This document shows positions 1 to 11,460 of a stretch of DNA of 64,000 bases, piece by piece. How positions within the stretch are numbered: position 1 is the stretch's first letter; the number at the start of each line of letters is the position of its first letter. The notes beneath the pieces are model-generated. The model did no database searches, was not told the DNA's origin, and saw only the letters and a program-made list of their open reading frames with translations. Position numbers and translations under genes: made by a program. The DNA is taken from the NCBI GenBank assembly GCA_029204225.1, contig CM055098.1, positions 19,065,303 to 19,129,302 of the forward strand, written 5' to 3'. Source of the DNA: Diphasiastrum complanatum (taxonomy: Eukaryota > Streptophyta > Lycopodiopsida > Lycopodiales > Lycopodiaceae).

Positions 1-505
1 CTTAGTTCAAATTGAGAAAAGTGGTTTGAATTGTTTGCTGAAAAAAAACCCCCAAATTGGCATGAAAAGCTCAGTTGGGTTTTTGGCAAGTTGAGCAAGT
101 TTAGTTTTCATGCAAGGCCAATTGAAGAGTCTCATAATCAATGTCCCGTCGAATCGGTTCAAACCATGAATTGGGTCGGAACCAATTCAAGTCAACTTAA
201 TTCAAACCGAGAAAAGTGGTTTGAATTGTTTGCTGAAAATTGGCATGAAAAGCTCAGTTGGGGTTTTGGCAAGTTGAGCAAGTTTAGTTTTCATGCAAGG
301 CCAATTGAAGAGTCTCATAATCAATGTCCTGTCGAATTGGTTCAAACCATGAATTGGGTCGGAACCAATTCAAGTCAACTTAATTCAAACCGAGAAAAGT
401 GGTTTGAATTGTTTGCTGAAAAAAAACCCCGAAATTGGCATGAAAAGCTCAGTTGGGGTTTTGGCAAGTTGAGCAAGTTTAGTTTTCATGCAAGGCCAAT
501 TGAAG
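1..505. repeat. Satellite-like tandem repeat, about 2.6 copies
   Basis: The same unit starts at about 14, 209 and 392, giving periods of 195 and 183 bases; the 12-base difference is a gain or loss of an A/C-rich run after 'tttgctgaa'. The third copy stops near 505 and the left edge is cut by the window. Both periods are multiples of three, so one + strand frame (31-534) stays open across all copies. I see no known domain in that frame and take it as a repeat by-product rather than a gene. Confidence 0.85.
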
Positions 506-972
506 TAAGGCTTAATCCGAGCAAGAGACTTTGAAAACCGCAATGGCTACCAACACGAGAAAATTGAGCTTGAGGAAACATATTTTGGCGTATAGGGACA
601 GAGGATGAGTTATGCAAAGTGCCGTATATCCATTAAGATGCTTATCAAGTGTATAAGGGACACTAGTTCGGTTCAATAGTAGGATTACTGCCTTGAAAAA
701 CCAGGACAATGGAAATAAGCTTCAAGAAGTGTAGCTTTTGCTTCTACAAAGGTTTGTAGTAACTAGCAATAAAATTTGCTTTTGCTTTATTAGCTATTGA
801 AGATGGAATGTCGACTGACGGTTGGGTTAATTGATAGACAAATTCCGAACTTTGCTTGATCTTGATTTTGCTGATGTTCCGAGGTTATACTAAGTAACTC
901 CCGCTGGGTGGGTTTGAATTATAACCCGATTAATGTAGGTTCAAGTACTACTCCAAGCCGAAAGAGTAGTTG
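506..972. other. No gene seen
   Basis: Unique-looking AT-rich sequence between the tandem repeat and the gypsy remnant. No coding motif, RNA gene or repeat structure was recognised. It is probably part of an upstream intron or flank of the DRP1 gene. Confidence 0.4.
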
Positions 973-1467
973 TTATAGCACAATTGTAACGAGTAAACAT
1001 GAGAGAGTGTCAACAATAGCATTATTTTTCCAGAGCGATAGTGATGCTGCAATGAAAGTCAAAAGAAATTGCATCGAACAAAATTGCCGATCACTAATTG
1101 TCTTTTGAGAATCAAGATCCTGAAGTGACTGGTGATTGCGAATGAAAAGGTTCTTCAAAGCGTAAACAATAGCAAGCAATTTTTTTAATGAGTGGGATAC
1201 CTTGTTTCAATTTTCATGGGTTTGAAGGTGATGAGATTCATATGCAATAACACGAGATTCTTGGCAAAGAACGTCACCAGTATTTACAACTAGCATATGT
1301 TTCAGTTTCTTGTTGAAATCAAGTAATGGTAGGATACGAGGTGACAATAAGATGTTTGAGGTGATCGAACCTTGACACAAAAAAGTGCAATCAAGAGTAG
1401 TATCTATGTGAAGTAAAGCATGCAAAGGATGACCAATGCTTGCAAGATTTGGGATAGACTTAAGCAA
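973..1467 (-). pseudogene. Ty3/gypsy RNase H remnant
   Basis: Two minus-strand pieces in consecutive order carry the RNase H region that follows gypsy reverse transcriptase. The first (1467-1207) has a degenerate match to the usual 'VLSQ...HPIAYESR' stretch (here VLCQESRVIAYESHHLQTHE). The second (1179-973) has a match to 'ELLAIVYALK' and, further on, to the 'GKxNxVADALSR' tail (here KNNAIVDTLS). Stops and frame changes separate them. The rest of the element is absent, so this is an old fragment. Confidence 0.7.
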
Positions 1468-2129
1468 ATAGGGAGGGTGGTGTGAGAGGTTGGTATTTTA
1501 AGTAGAATGGATTGGGAACTTGAAGAGTAGGCAGAAAAGGGTTGGGGTAAAAAAGACGTGCACAGATTCAAAAATATAGAAGGTATAATGGGGTGGGGAG
1601 ACCATAGACATGGGCAGACATGGAGTAGGAGTACTGGGGGCAAGAACAGTGGGTGGAAGAGGGCTGGCAGAATAAGGAAGGGTGGGTGGAAATAGAGGAG
1701 CAGCAGAAGGTAGGGTAGTTGAGGTAGGGTAGAATGGGTAGACAACGAAGAATGGAGATGGAGGGTGGATTAGGGCAGAGGAGCACGAATCAGGATAGTG
1801 AAGTGGATGCTTAAAAAAACTAGAATACAGTAATCTGTGTTGCATCTCACATAGTTTACTTCTTTGTACCACTCAGCTAATATAAAATTGTCACTGCAAT
1901 GGCCAATCTCAATTGTGGATTCATGATTGCATATTTGACTAAATTTGTTAGAACTCAAATCGAAATTTAATGACAATTCGAGATAGAATATAACCATGAT
2001 TTAAACTCCAATATAATCTGTGACATGCATGATCTATTTTGATATAATAAACAAGATTCAAACTCAAATATAGTCTTTCCATTAATCATAATAGAGTTAA
2101 ATAAATAAGTCACGAAAGACATTTGAATT
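1468..2129. other. Purine-rich noncoding stretch
   Basis: About 1480-1800 is strongly G/A-rich on the + strand, which opens several proline- and leucine-rich minus-strand frames with no recognisable domain. These frames look like composition artefacts. The rest, to 2129, shows nothing. No dynamin P-loop exon was found here. Confidence 0.4.

Positions 2130-2174
<45 letters not shown>
2130..2174. repeat. (CT)n microsatellite preceded by a C run
   Basis: A run of C at 2130-2138 is followed by about 18 CT units. It lies about 110 bases upstream of the first visible DRP1 exon, inside the presumed intron. Confidence 0.95.
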
Positions 2175-2177
<3 letters not shown>

Positions 2178-2287
2178 CGCTAGTTATATCCTGTTGATCA
2201 CCTGCGGAGCATGGTTTGAAAATTCTGTGTGCTGTGGTGATGAAATTAAGTTTGTGAAGCACTGACTTTGTTAAATTGGCAATCCAG

Positions 2288-5149
2288 CGCTCGTGAGGAA
2301 AGAGATCCAGGATGAGACAGACAGAATCACTGGTCGCAGCAGGCATATCTCTCCTGTGCCAATACATCTCAGTATCTATTCTCCACATGGTAATCTTTAA
2401 GATAGGATGCCTTGTCATTACTTGTTTTTATTGCATACTATCTTGATGAAATCATGTAACATATAAGACTGCTGATTTAGTTTAGAATGGGGAGTGATGT
2501 ACCTAGATTTCTCAAGTTGGATTGTTTTTATTGCATACTATCTTGATGAAATCATGTAACATATAAGACTGCTGATTTAGTTTAGAATGGGGAGTGATGT
2601 ACCTAGATTTCTCAAGTTGGACAGCGAGTAGGGGACTTTATCTTGTTGGTTTTGTTGTCAACTTCATCGTGCTGTCAATTGATGGAATGGATTCTAGACC
2701 CATAATCAATGTGTAACAAGCTGTTTGCAAATCGAGAAGATTGATTTAATACTCCATGTGGATTTCTGACATTTTATGTCTCCTTTGTTTCTGTGACTTG
2801 ATGTGTCGATAAAATTCTTATCCTTGTTATGTGTTGCTTTGTGTGTGCTTTGCAGTTGTGAACTTGACACTCATCGATCTGCCTGGTTTGACTAAAATTG
2901 CTGTGGGTATGTACATCACATCAGGCTTGTTGTTAATTGACTTTATTCATATTTATTTAATTATGACGCGCTTCTACTATATTGATCCCACAATTTGGAA
3001 ATGCAGATGGCCAGCCTGATAGTATAGTGCAAGATATCGAGAACATGGTTCGTTCTTATGTGGAAAAGGTATGAGCCTATAATGACCACTTTGCTCATTG
3101 CTTGTGTGAAAGAGCTTTGAATGAAGCTTGCAAATCGAACGCAGGTTTGCTTAGCATGAATCTTGTACAATGATAACAGAAATAAATTTGTGCTGTCAAC
3201 CCAGGAAAATTCAATAATACTTGCAATTTCACCTGCAAACCAAGATATTGCCACTTCTGATGCTATGAAGCTTGCTCGAGAGGTAGACCCCACTGGTATG
3301 TTTTCCCAGATGACTGTTGTTCCTGTTCTTTCTAGGTACATCTTCTTTTCTCATTGTTTATGCTTCATGAGTTACATAAATATGCAGTTGGTCACTAACC
3401 ACTGGGTTAACTTTACAAATCTATGATAGGTGAACGAACATTTGGAGTGCTAACAAAACTGGATCTGATGGACAAGGGCACCAATGCACTTGATGTAAGT
3501 ATCTCAGGGATAAGAAGAGTCCATCTGTAAGAAGCATATGATGACTTTAATAAGTACACACCTTTGTAATTTTATTTCATACCATGAATGCAGACGATTT
3601 CGCTGAATTTATATGCTTTGATACCACTCAAGACATAGTATCTCCCATCTTCTTGGCAAGATCAGAGTGTTTCCTTGCTTCTCAAAGAGCTATCTTTTTG
3701 AATCACTCTCTGTAGTGACCCAGGATACACTGCTTTGACCTGGCATCACTGCTTTGTTGGTCTTCCAAAATCATCTCATGTACGGTGTTCTGAAAAACTT
3801 ATATTTGCTGTTTGTAGGTACTAGAGGGACATTCTTATCGCTTACAACGTCCCTGGATTGCGGTAGTAAATCGATCACAAGCAGATATAAATAGAAATGT
3901 TGACATAAATGTTGCCAGGCGAAAAGAGCGAGAATATTTTGCAACAAATCCAGACTATAAACATATGACCAATAGAATGGGCTCAGAGTATTTAGGGAAA
4001 GTTCTATCAAAGGTGCGTCACTTGCAAGTTACATCTTTCATTAACAAACTTAGATTCTCTTGATAAGGGTTTCAAAAAGTGCAGAAGTTGCTTGATGTTT
4101 TGCATAATCTTTGAAAAGCTCTTTCAAATGAAATTCTGAATTATGTTGTCATGGACATTTCTGAAGCTAGATTTCTGACATTGAGAGTCCTTTTCCTGCA
4201 GCATCTGGAGGCTGTAATCAAGACCCGCATTCCAGGTATACAATCTCTTATTGGCAAAACCATTGATCAGCTGGAAGCAGAAATGGACCAGCTTGGTAGG
4301 CCCATTGCTGTTGATGCAGGGGTAAGCAATTGTCATTATGGTTTTAGGCTGAGTAGACACTGATCCGTAGATCAAAGCTCAACTTAATCTAAAGATCTGT
4401 GAATCTTAATACAATGTTTTGGTGTTATTGAACTTCTATTATGCAGGCACAGCTTTACACTATCTTGGAACTTTGCCGAGCATTTGATCATGTCTTCAAA
4501 TCACATCTGGAAGGAGGGTAAGTTCTATATAGTTATTGCCTCAGTTTAAACACATATTTCAGTTCACAGTGTAAAAGTATGATTATATGTCTTATATTTT
4601 TTCCATTTTTAACTTATGGGTGCGGCTTAAGAATACATACAAGACATCATCATTTTGAAACAAATATCCAGTAGCAGAAAGATGAGAGCCTTGTTAGAAT
4701 ATGATTTGGTGACTGCAAAGTATGCCATCTAGTTGTTTTGGTTAAGATTCACAAAAACAATCAATAGCATTATTTTTGAGGATAGTTCTACTCATGGGTA
4801 TAGTATGACACCCATTCAAACCTTGACCTCAGGATAGATGTGGCAGACTATTAGACTTAATGATGCAGATCCTGAATGCATGGTACATTGTTCTGTACAT
4901 TGGCTACATGTTTTCTATGGAATGTTGGAATTGCCCATGGTTCGTATAAATTGTACTTTTTGTAGTTTTTTGGTCAAATCTTTTATGGAAAAGGTTCTGA
5001 AAAGCGTTATTCAAGGGCGCTAGGAAAACTCTCACTATGGAAAAAGAAAACATTCTAGTTGTCCAAATTTGACTGAGGTTATGTTCAGTGCTAAAAAATT
5101 TGTGGGAAAAAGTTAATTCGTAATGTAGACTTGTTGTACTGACAGGATT

Positions 5150-5229
<80 letters not shown>

Positions 5230-7751
5230 AACCACCCAGGGACCCCCATGCAGTAAACAAATCGACAAGATGACGTTTTTCCAAATTAACAGTTCAATGG
5301 CAACGGAATTACATATCAATGATAAAAAAAGAATCAACTTCACTCGGCTGTAGTATATAGATGAAACATTCTACATAATTTGAGCAAACGTAATCAAAGA
5401 AAGCATTTTTCTTCTGCCTAAAGTAAGATCTAGTCCATCAGCTCAACAGCCATGCTTTTTGTGATCATTGAGGAAGTCCTTGAGGGAGTAATATTAAAGC
5501 AGTGAGTGCTCTTCATCTGTGATTTATATAGCTTTTGAGGCATGTATTTTAGGGACTTGAGATCAAAGGATTCAGTAGTTAGGAACTTAAGAGCCAATGC
5601 CTGGTAACTGCCAAGTTTAATTTTGAGTTGTAACTTGTAACCCTGATTGGAAATTTTGACAAGACTTCAAATGGCCATAATCTTCAAACCGTGAGGATAA
5701 CAGATGTGAAGCCACCATAAATAAATAGGAAAAAATTCTTACTAGTCAAAAACCACGTGTTTGATGTAGGTGGAATTTGTGACCTCTGTTCTCTGATTTG
5801 AAGTTACAAACTCCTCCATCCATGACCTTAAGTTTAAGACTTACAAATTTCTCAACTTATCAAGGAAAAACATACTTCCGCACTCCAAAGGGTAGATGTT
5901 TTTTTATACAAGTTAATGATATAGTCTTTTTTGTGCTACACTCAAAGTTGTGCTGAACATAGACTTGGTTTACCCTCTCTTGCTCACACATACCGGAAAA
6001 CATGTATAATGCATGCTGATTCATCCCATGAATAACTAGGAGTCTGTGTTCCTAAGAGCATATAAAAGGGCAGTTTGAAGTTTTTATGATTGCTGCCCCT
6101 TCACAATTATGGCTTTGCTTGTATTCTCTCTTTTAATGAAATGCCTTTCTCTTGTCCACTCCTATACCCTAGGGTTTTTGAGTGTGGCCATCGATCTTGA
6201 ATGGTGTTTGTCATAAGGCTTATTCTAGTGGGAGAAGGGAGACAGTATGTGTTATAAGTACCTAACAGCCTGGGGTATGTAAAATACTTTGTTCTTAGGT
6301 AAGTTGGATTTCTATCTTAATGTCAGCAATATGAGCATATAACAGTTGTTTGTTTCTATGTATTACAAGCAAATATCTTGCTTGAGTTCTAATTGGCTTT
6401 AGAATTATCAGTAGTATATTCTGCATTCACACTAATGCGTTTGGTCTTTGTATTCTTGGAATTTCCATTTCTATGAGGCTTTTACTTATCCAAATGTTGT
6501 GGCATTGTACAGGCGACCAGGAGGAGAACGTATCTATACTGTTTTTGATCAGCAATTGCCTGCGGCGCTAAAGAAACTTCCTTTAGACAGGCATCTATCC
6601 GTGCAAAATGTTCGAAAGGTCATCACAGAGGCAGATGGTTATCAGCCACATTTGATTGCCCCTGAGCAAGGTTATCGGCGTCTTATTGAGGGATCATTAG
6701 TCCTTTTCAGAGGACCTGCGGAAGCTTCTGTTGACGCGGTAGACACCAACTTATTCTGTGCATGTTTGTATGGACTCTGGAGTTAGGATTTTTGCATCTA
6801 AAATCATTTCACCTTATGAGCTGTATATTTGACTTCAGGTTCACTTCATATTGAAGGAACTTGTACGCAAGGCTATTGGAGAGACTACGGTATGTTATTG
6901 ATATGTATCAATTTTCTGCTATTTTCAAATTAAGAATCACACAACTTGGTATCCAAATCACTAAGTCTGTTGTTTCTTTTGTTGTCCTCAGGAGCTCAGC
7001 CGTTTTCCAACGCTCCAAGCAGAACTTGCTGCTGCAGCAACAGAATCTTTGGAAAAATTTCGGGATGATAGTAAAAAATTCGCTGTAAGATTGGTTGAAA
7101 TGGAAGGTAGCTACTTAACTGTGGAATATTTTCGAAAACTTCCCCAGGAGTTCGAAAAAGGAAACTCCGGTGCTTCTTCTTTAGATCGTCATCCCGATGC
7201 CTACCTTCGTCGTATTGGTAATACACATATCACACCGTGTTTATTCGTTTGGGAAGCAGCCACATTTTTATCTTCAATGTGCAACAATAATGTGCATTTT
7301 ACACACAGAGTTGCTGGTTACATTTGCAGGGTCAAACGTTTCTTCTTACGTGGGTATGGTCTGTGATGCTCTTCGAAACTCCATCCCAAAAGCTGTGGTG
7401 CACTGCCAAGTTCGTGAAGCCAAGCGATCGTTGCTTGACAACTTCTACACACAGATTGGAAAAAGAGAGGTATAATATTCGAGTTGATCAACCACTAGCT
7501 TCTCAATTTTTATGAAATTCCTGTTCGTATTGTATCAATCAAGAACGTTACAAATTTGCAAGAAGTTGATTATTTGGAGGAGTTCATATGCAAAGCCTTA
7601 CATGTTTGTAATTGCTGTTCAGGGAAAGAATCTTGCCCAAATGCTAGACGAAGATCCAGCCTTAATGGAGCGCCGAGCTGCATGTCAAAAGAGGCTAGAG
7701 CTTTACAAAAGTGCTCGTGAGGAAATAGATTCTGTTGCTTGGGCAAAGTAA
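2288..7751 (+). CDS. Dynamin-related protein, DRP1 family (5' exons missing)
   Basis: Large GTPase of the plant DRP1 (phragmoplastin) group, which assembles into collars that pinch membranes at the cell plate and in clathrin-mediated endocytosis. Thirteen exons join in phase with GT-AG borders: 2288-2389, 2856-2906, 3007-3068, 3205-3295, 3430-3494, 3818-4012, 4202-4321, 4447-4517, 6513-6738, 6839-6889, 6992-7217, 7330-7469, 7623-7751 (about 509 residues and a stop). Visible are the G3 motif DLPG, G4 TKLD, G5 VNRSQAD, the dynamin middle domain and the GTPase effector domain ([12 protein letters not shown]), ending VAWAK. There is no PH or proline-rich domain, as expected for DRP1. The first exon starts inside a codon at the ALVRKEIQ region, so the exons with the P-loop (about 105-110 residues) must lie before the window or in a long intron. 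The [13 protein letters not shown] stretch resembles the DRP1C/DRP1E branch; that assignment is inference. The coding exons look intact. Confidence 0.93.
2422..2621. repeat. Perfect 100-base tandem duplication in a DRP1 intron
   Basis: Bases 2422-2521 are repeated immediately at 2522-2621 without visible difference (both start ttgtttttattgcatac and end ctcaagttgga). The copy lies in the intron between exons ending at 2389 and starting at 2856. Lack of divergence suggests a recent event or an assembly artefact. Confidence 0.9.
4518..6512 (+). other. Largest DRP1 intron (2.0 kb)
   Basis: Intron with donor gtaagt at 4518 and acceptor cag before 6513. It holds a long (GA)n tract at 5154-5227. 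Otherwise AT-rich sequence with no domain recognised; the small open frames inside it have no support. Confidence 0.75.
5154..5227. repeat. (GA)n microsatellite
   Basis: About 37 uninterrupted GA units inside the 2.0-kb DRP1 intron. It generates the spurious serine-leucine frames seen on the opposite strand. Confidence 0.97.
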
Positions 7752-10700
7752 ACAGAACATCAATAACAGGATCTGCTTGAAGTACAAAGTGTCACAAGAT
7801 TTGTTTGACTTTTCATATAGGAGATAGCGAAATTTTTACATGAGTCTCGAATGTAGCACCTTTATTCTTGGTGTTTGCACATACTTGTTGCTTCTGCAAA
7901 TGAGAGCTGGCAAATGCAATATACTTATGGTTTTCTTAGGTGGTTAAGCGATTCGTTTTGAAGGGGTTGTAGCTAAGGCCACATTGGCCTCACAATGAAT
8001 GTATTGGATGAATTGACTACTTATTACCAATCAGCCTTAATATCGATGGTATACGTTCGTCTGATTAGGAGGTTTATGATTTTGTAAATTTATGCCAGGT
8101 ACTTTAAAATAATGACATTCGGTTTAAGGTTGGTACCTCTTTTGTAGTTGCAAAATTGCCTTGACATGCTGCACTATAATTCTGAATTTGCCAATCTGTG
8201 TTACGGACAGTTTGTTCTCACTCTAGACATTATACTAGTAGTGCATGAATGGTAAATTTCTTGGTAGCATGAGAAGAGAATGATTAAAGTGGAAACAGAG
8301 AAGCCTTCAGTTGATGATCTTGTAACATATTCAAAGACGATATAAACAAGTTACTTGTGCAGTAGAAGTACGTTGTCATAATATTTGTATTGCTCTGCAT
8401 CTAGATAGTGGAAGTGGTTAGATTGATGACAGACCAACATCAACTGTTCCAGCATTGTAATTGAGACAGCAGCAAACACAGCATTTTGAAAAGCTTTACT
8501 CATGATAGATCTCTTTTTTTTGCCAGGTTCATCTGACAGTCTTTTCACAGCTTGTCTCTTGGAATGTGAGGAAGTCAACTCTCCATAAGTAGACCATTTT
8601 TGAGCTTATATATGTAGATTTCTTCTCATGATAAACATTGTCATATGAGTGCAAGACAAAAAACAAATTAAACATTGGAACTTAACAATACATATAATTC
8701 CAAAAATTGATTTACTGCCTTTGAAAATAGCGAAGTAAGCTTAAACATCGTAACTTAACAATACATCTATTCCAAAAATTGGTGTATGATATGATACAAA
8801 ACAAAAGGACTTGGTGTACAGTTAAATTAGTATATCATTTATGCATTGTGCAAAGCCTTGTGACATGAATTTTTGATTACATTCATGAAGTATGAGGATC
8901 CCACAATACTTCTAGGTGGCGTCAATATCTATTGGAATGAAATTGATGGGCCTTCAATGAGGAGCTACCTTTTAAACATTCAATCCAATTGACAAATAAT
9001 TTGTAGATGCTGTTTAGAGACTTATTTTTGATGAGCACACATGGTCAAAAATCTTGGAGGCTGAAACTTTAGATTTGTGAGAGCAGATCAAATTCATTTG
9101 CTTCACTTGAGATATCGATTGAAATTTCTAGCTCTTGTAGTACTTAGCTACTAGTGTGAGATCATTCATTTGCTTCACTTGAGATATCGATTGAAATTTC
9201 TAGCTCTTGTAGTACTTAGCTACTAGTGTGAGATCATTCATACGTCTAGTTTAAATTTCAAATTTAAGTTTGCCCATATTGACCGTAATTTGATTTTATC
9301 AATGAACTCATGTCAAGTAAACATTATGACTCAAAGTAGGGATCTCAAATGCAAGCTTTATGAAGCAATAAAATATCTAATTTGATAAGGCAAAATTTGC
9401 AAGGAGAATAGGGAGGAGAAACAACCAAAGATTCAAGCTGAGAGAGCTACTATGCTTAAACTTGGGAAGAGCATGACCTAAAAGAGGGTGATGACGGTAT
9501 TATGGCGTAACTCAACTGACTTGGGCTAGAGAAGCAAAACTTCCCTTGTTGTCTATTTTCCAGAAGCTAAAGACTCAAAATAGAAGAGAGGACACCCAAG
9601 AATTAGTGATTGGATATAATTGTTTTACATATGTGATGATGAATGCCTCGGATCACAAGCATCCAAATGTAATCTCCTCAACTCAGTCAAGTTTCAACAA
9701 GAGTCGGTTCGTTTTTTATATCGTTGATGTATAAACCACCATGCACTTCTCACTCTCTCACAACCTAGAATATGCCCTTATAAAAGCTAAGCTAGACAAA
9801 GTGTTAGACAACATAAGTTGGGACTGTGAGTTTGCCTTTTGTGAAGCAATTAACTCCCCATCCTAAGTTCTCTCAAGTAATAAGAGTTATTCTCACCTCT
9901 ACTCGATCGTCCATTCATCGTAATAGCTTATTGTCCAAGAAATTCCAAGCGAAAATACAAGGTTTGCGAGGACATGCAGACACTAACTTTATGGTTAGGC
10001 CTAAATTTGTGAAAGTAGATTAAAGCTAGCTAGTTAATTTCCAGAGGTTGAACTTTAACTGCCACTCATTTGATATCTTGAGGATGATTTGGCATCAGTT
10101 TGTTGCTCTTTACCTCGAGCTCCTTGAAGGGTCCTATTTTGTAGGGATGCAAAAGTGAAAATGGTGCACCCCGCATCCTATCACTCTCATCTTGATGGAT
10201 TATGAGGTCCAATCATGTTTAAAGGTTCATAATCATGGGGTCCAATCACATTCTTGTTGAAGTACAATACTAAGGACCATAAATGAACCTACATAAGGCT
10301 CCAAGAGTGATTGATTGATTGAGACACATATCTATTGCAAAACTAGTCACAAGATTTTAAACTAGAATAGCAATATTGGATTCCACAATCAAAAGCATTT
10401 ATCAAACATGGAATTCCGACCCCACACGTGTGGTACGGCCTCTAGTATGGCCTGTTATCAAAGATTAAGCGTAAGTTTAGATACCAAAGCATTCACAAAA
10501 ATTCAAGACAAATGTGTAAAAAACTCAAGATTGCCAATTTGCTCCAAAAATTCTCTCTCTATGGAATGATGGATTGTATGTACAATAGGGCTCTTCTCAT
10601 CTCAAGTTAGGTGAAAATCCAGCATGTAATAAGGTAGATGATTGACTAATTTTGCCCTAATTTGTCAATCTCGCCTAACCCTAAAGTTTTGCGAAGTTGG

Positions 10701-11274
10701 TGGCTAGGTAGATCAACCACCTCCATGATTTAAGGAATTTGGCTCAATCATTTAGGAATTATGACCAAACAAATCTAACTAACCCTATGAATGATATATA
10801 ACCCTATCTGTAGGAGGAACTCAAGTTCACACTATATGCTTGATGGAGAGCTCATTGTACATACACACTCTTTGAGAATTTGAGAGATTGATTTTGGAGC
10901 TAAAACAAGATTTTAAAGCCAGAACATTGAGGTCAGATAATGAGCTAGAACATTGAGGTCAAATAATGTTGATGAGTACATGTCAAAGGATTTTTGGAAC
11001 TATTGTAGCACTTGTGAAATCAAAAGACAACTCTCAAGTCCTAGGACTAGTATTTCTAGAGAATAGGAGATTGTGTGAGTGTGCAAAAACTATGACAAAA
11101 ATGAAAAAAGTCTCATAGTAGAGCAAGTTTTATCGAAGACATTGAGCTAGTTTTTCTCCCTTTATTTGAATCAATTTAGATCATCAATACTAGTTCTTAG
11201 CCTTTGTTCAATCATATTTAGATGCTTATATGATATTGGATATATTTGGTACAGTGGCGATTGATTGTGTTATT
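7752..11274. other. Intergenic DNA, no gene recognised
   Basis: Begins with the presumed DRP1 3' UTR. A near-repeat of about 50 bases with the core aacttaacaatacat occurs near 8668 and 8746, and a 72-base tandem duplication is listed separately. Short open frames on both strands (8351-8578 minus, 9546-9734 and 9826-10023 plus) match nothing I know. No RT, integrase or transposase motif was seen. Confidence 0.5.
9092..9235. repeat. 72-base tandem duplication
   Basis: The unit starting attcatttgcttcacttga at 9092 is repeated at 9164 with no obvious mismatch; a third copy begins at 9236 and stops after five bases. It contains ctctagctcttgtag-type AT-rich DNA and no known function. Confidence 0.9.
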
Positions 11275-11460
11275 CTTAGTTCCGTTGGCTAAGTTTGTTA
11301 GCCAAGCTTGGCATCCAAAGTTTCTTTGGTCCTAGGTTCAAGTCGTACTTGGAAACCAAGAAGCATTACTTCTCATCTAAGTTTTGCATTTGTTGTGTGT
11401 CTTGTTCACCCATTTCTTGAGTAAAACTTTCACCCCAAGTACAATTTTTATTGGTAAAAT
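11275..11460 (+). mobile_element. Possible tRNA-derived SINE
   Basis: A sequence resembling an RNA polymerase III A box (ttggctaagtttg, about 11285-11297) is followed about 50 bases on by a B box (ggttcaagtcg, 11335-11345). The DNA between can fold like an anticodon arm (cttggcatccaaag). This arrangement is typical of plant SINE heads. I did not find a clear poly-A or T-rich tail or target-site duplication, so the right end is approximate. A decayed tRNA-like sequence is the alternative. Confidence 0.4.

Noticed and set aside
31-534. 167-codon open frame at the window start
   Set aside because: It is a translation of the tandem repeat; no domain or splice context supports a gene.
1404-1872. 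Overlapping proline/leucine-rich minus-strand frames
   Set aside because: They follow from the purine-rich composition of the + strand and show no domain.
4904-5343. Serine-leucine repeat proteins
   Set aside because: Translation of the (GA)n microsatellite in a DRP1 intron.
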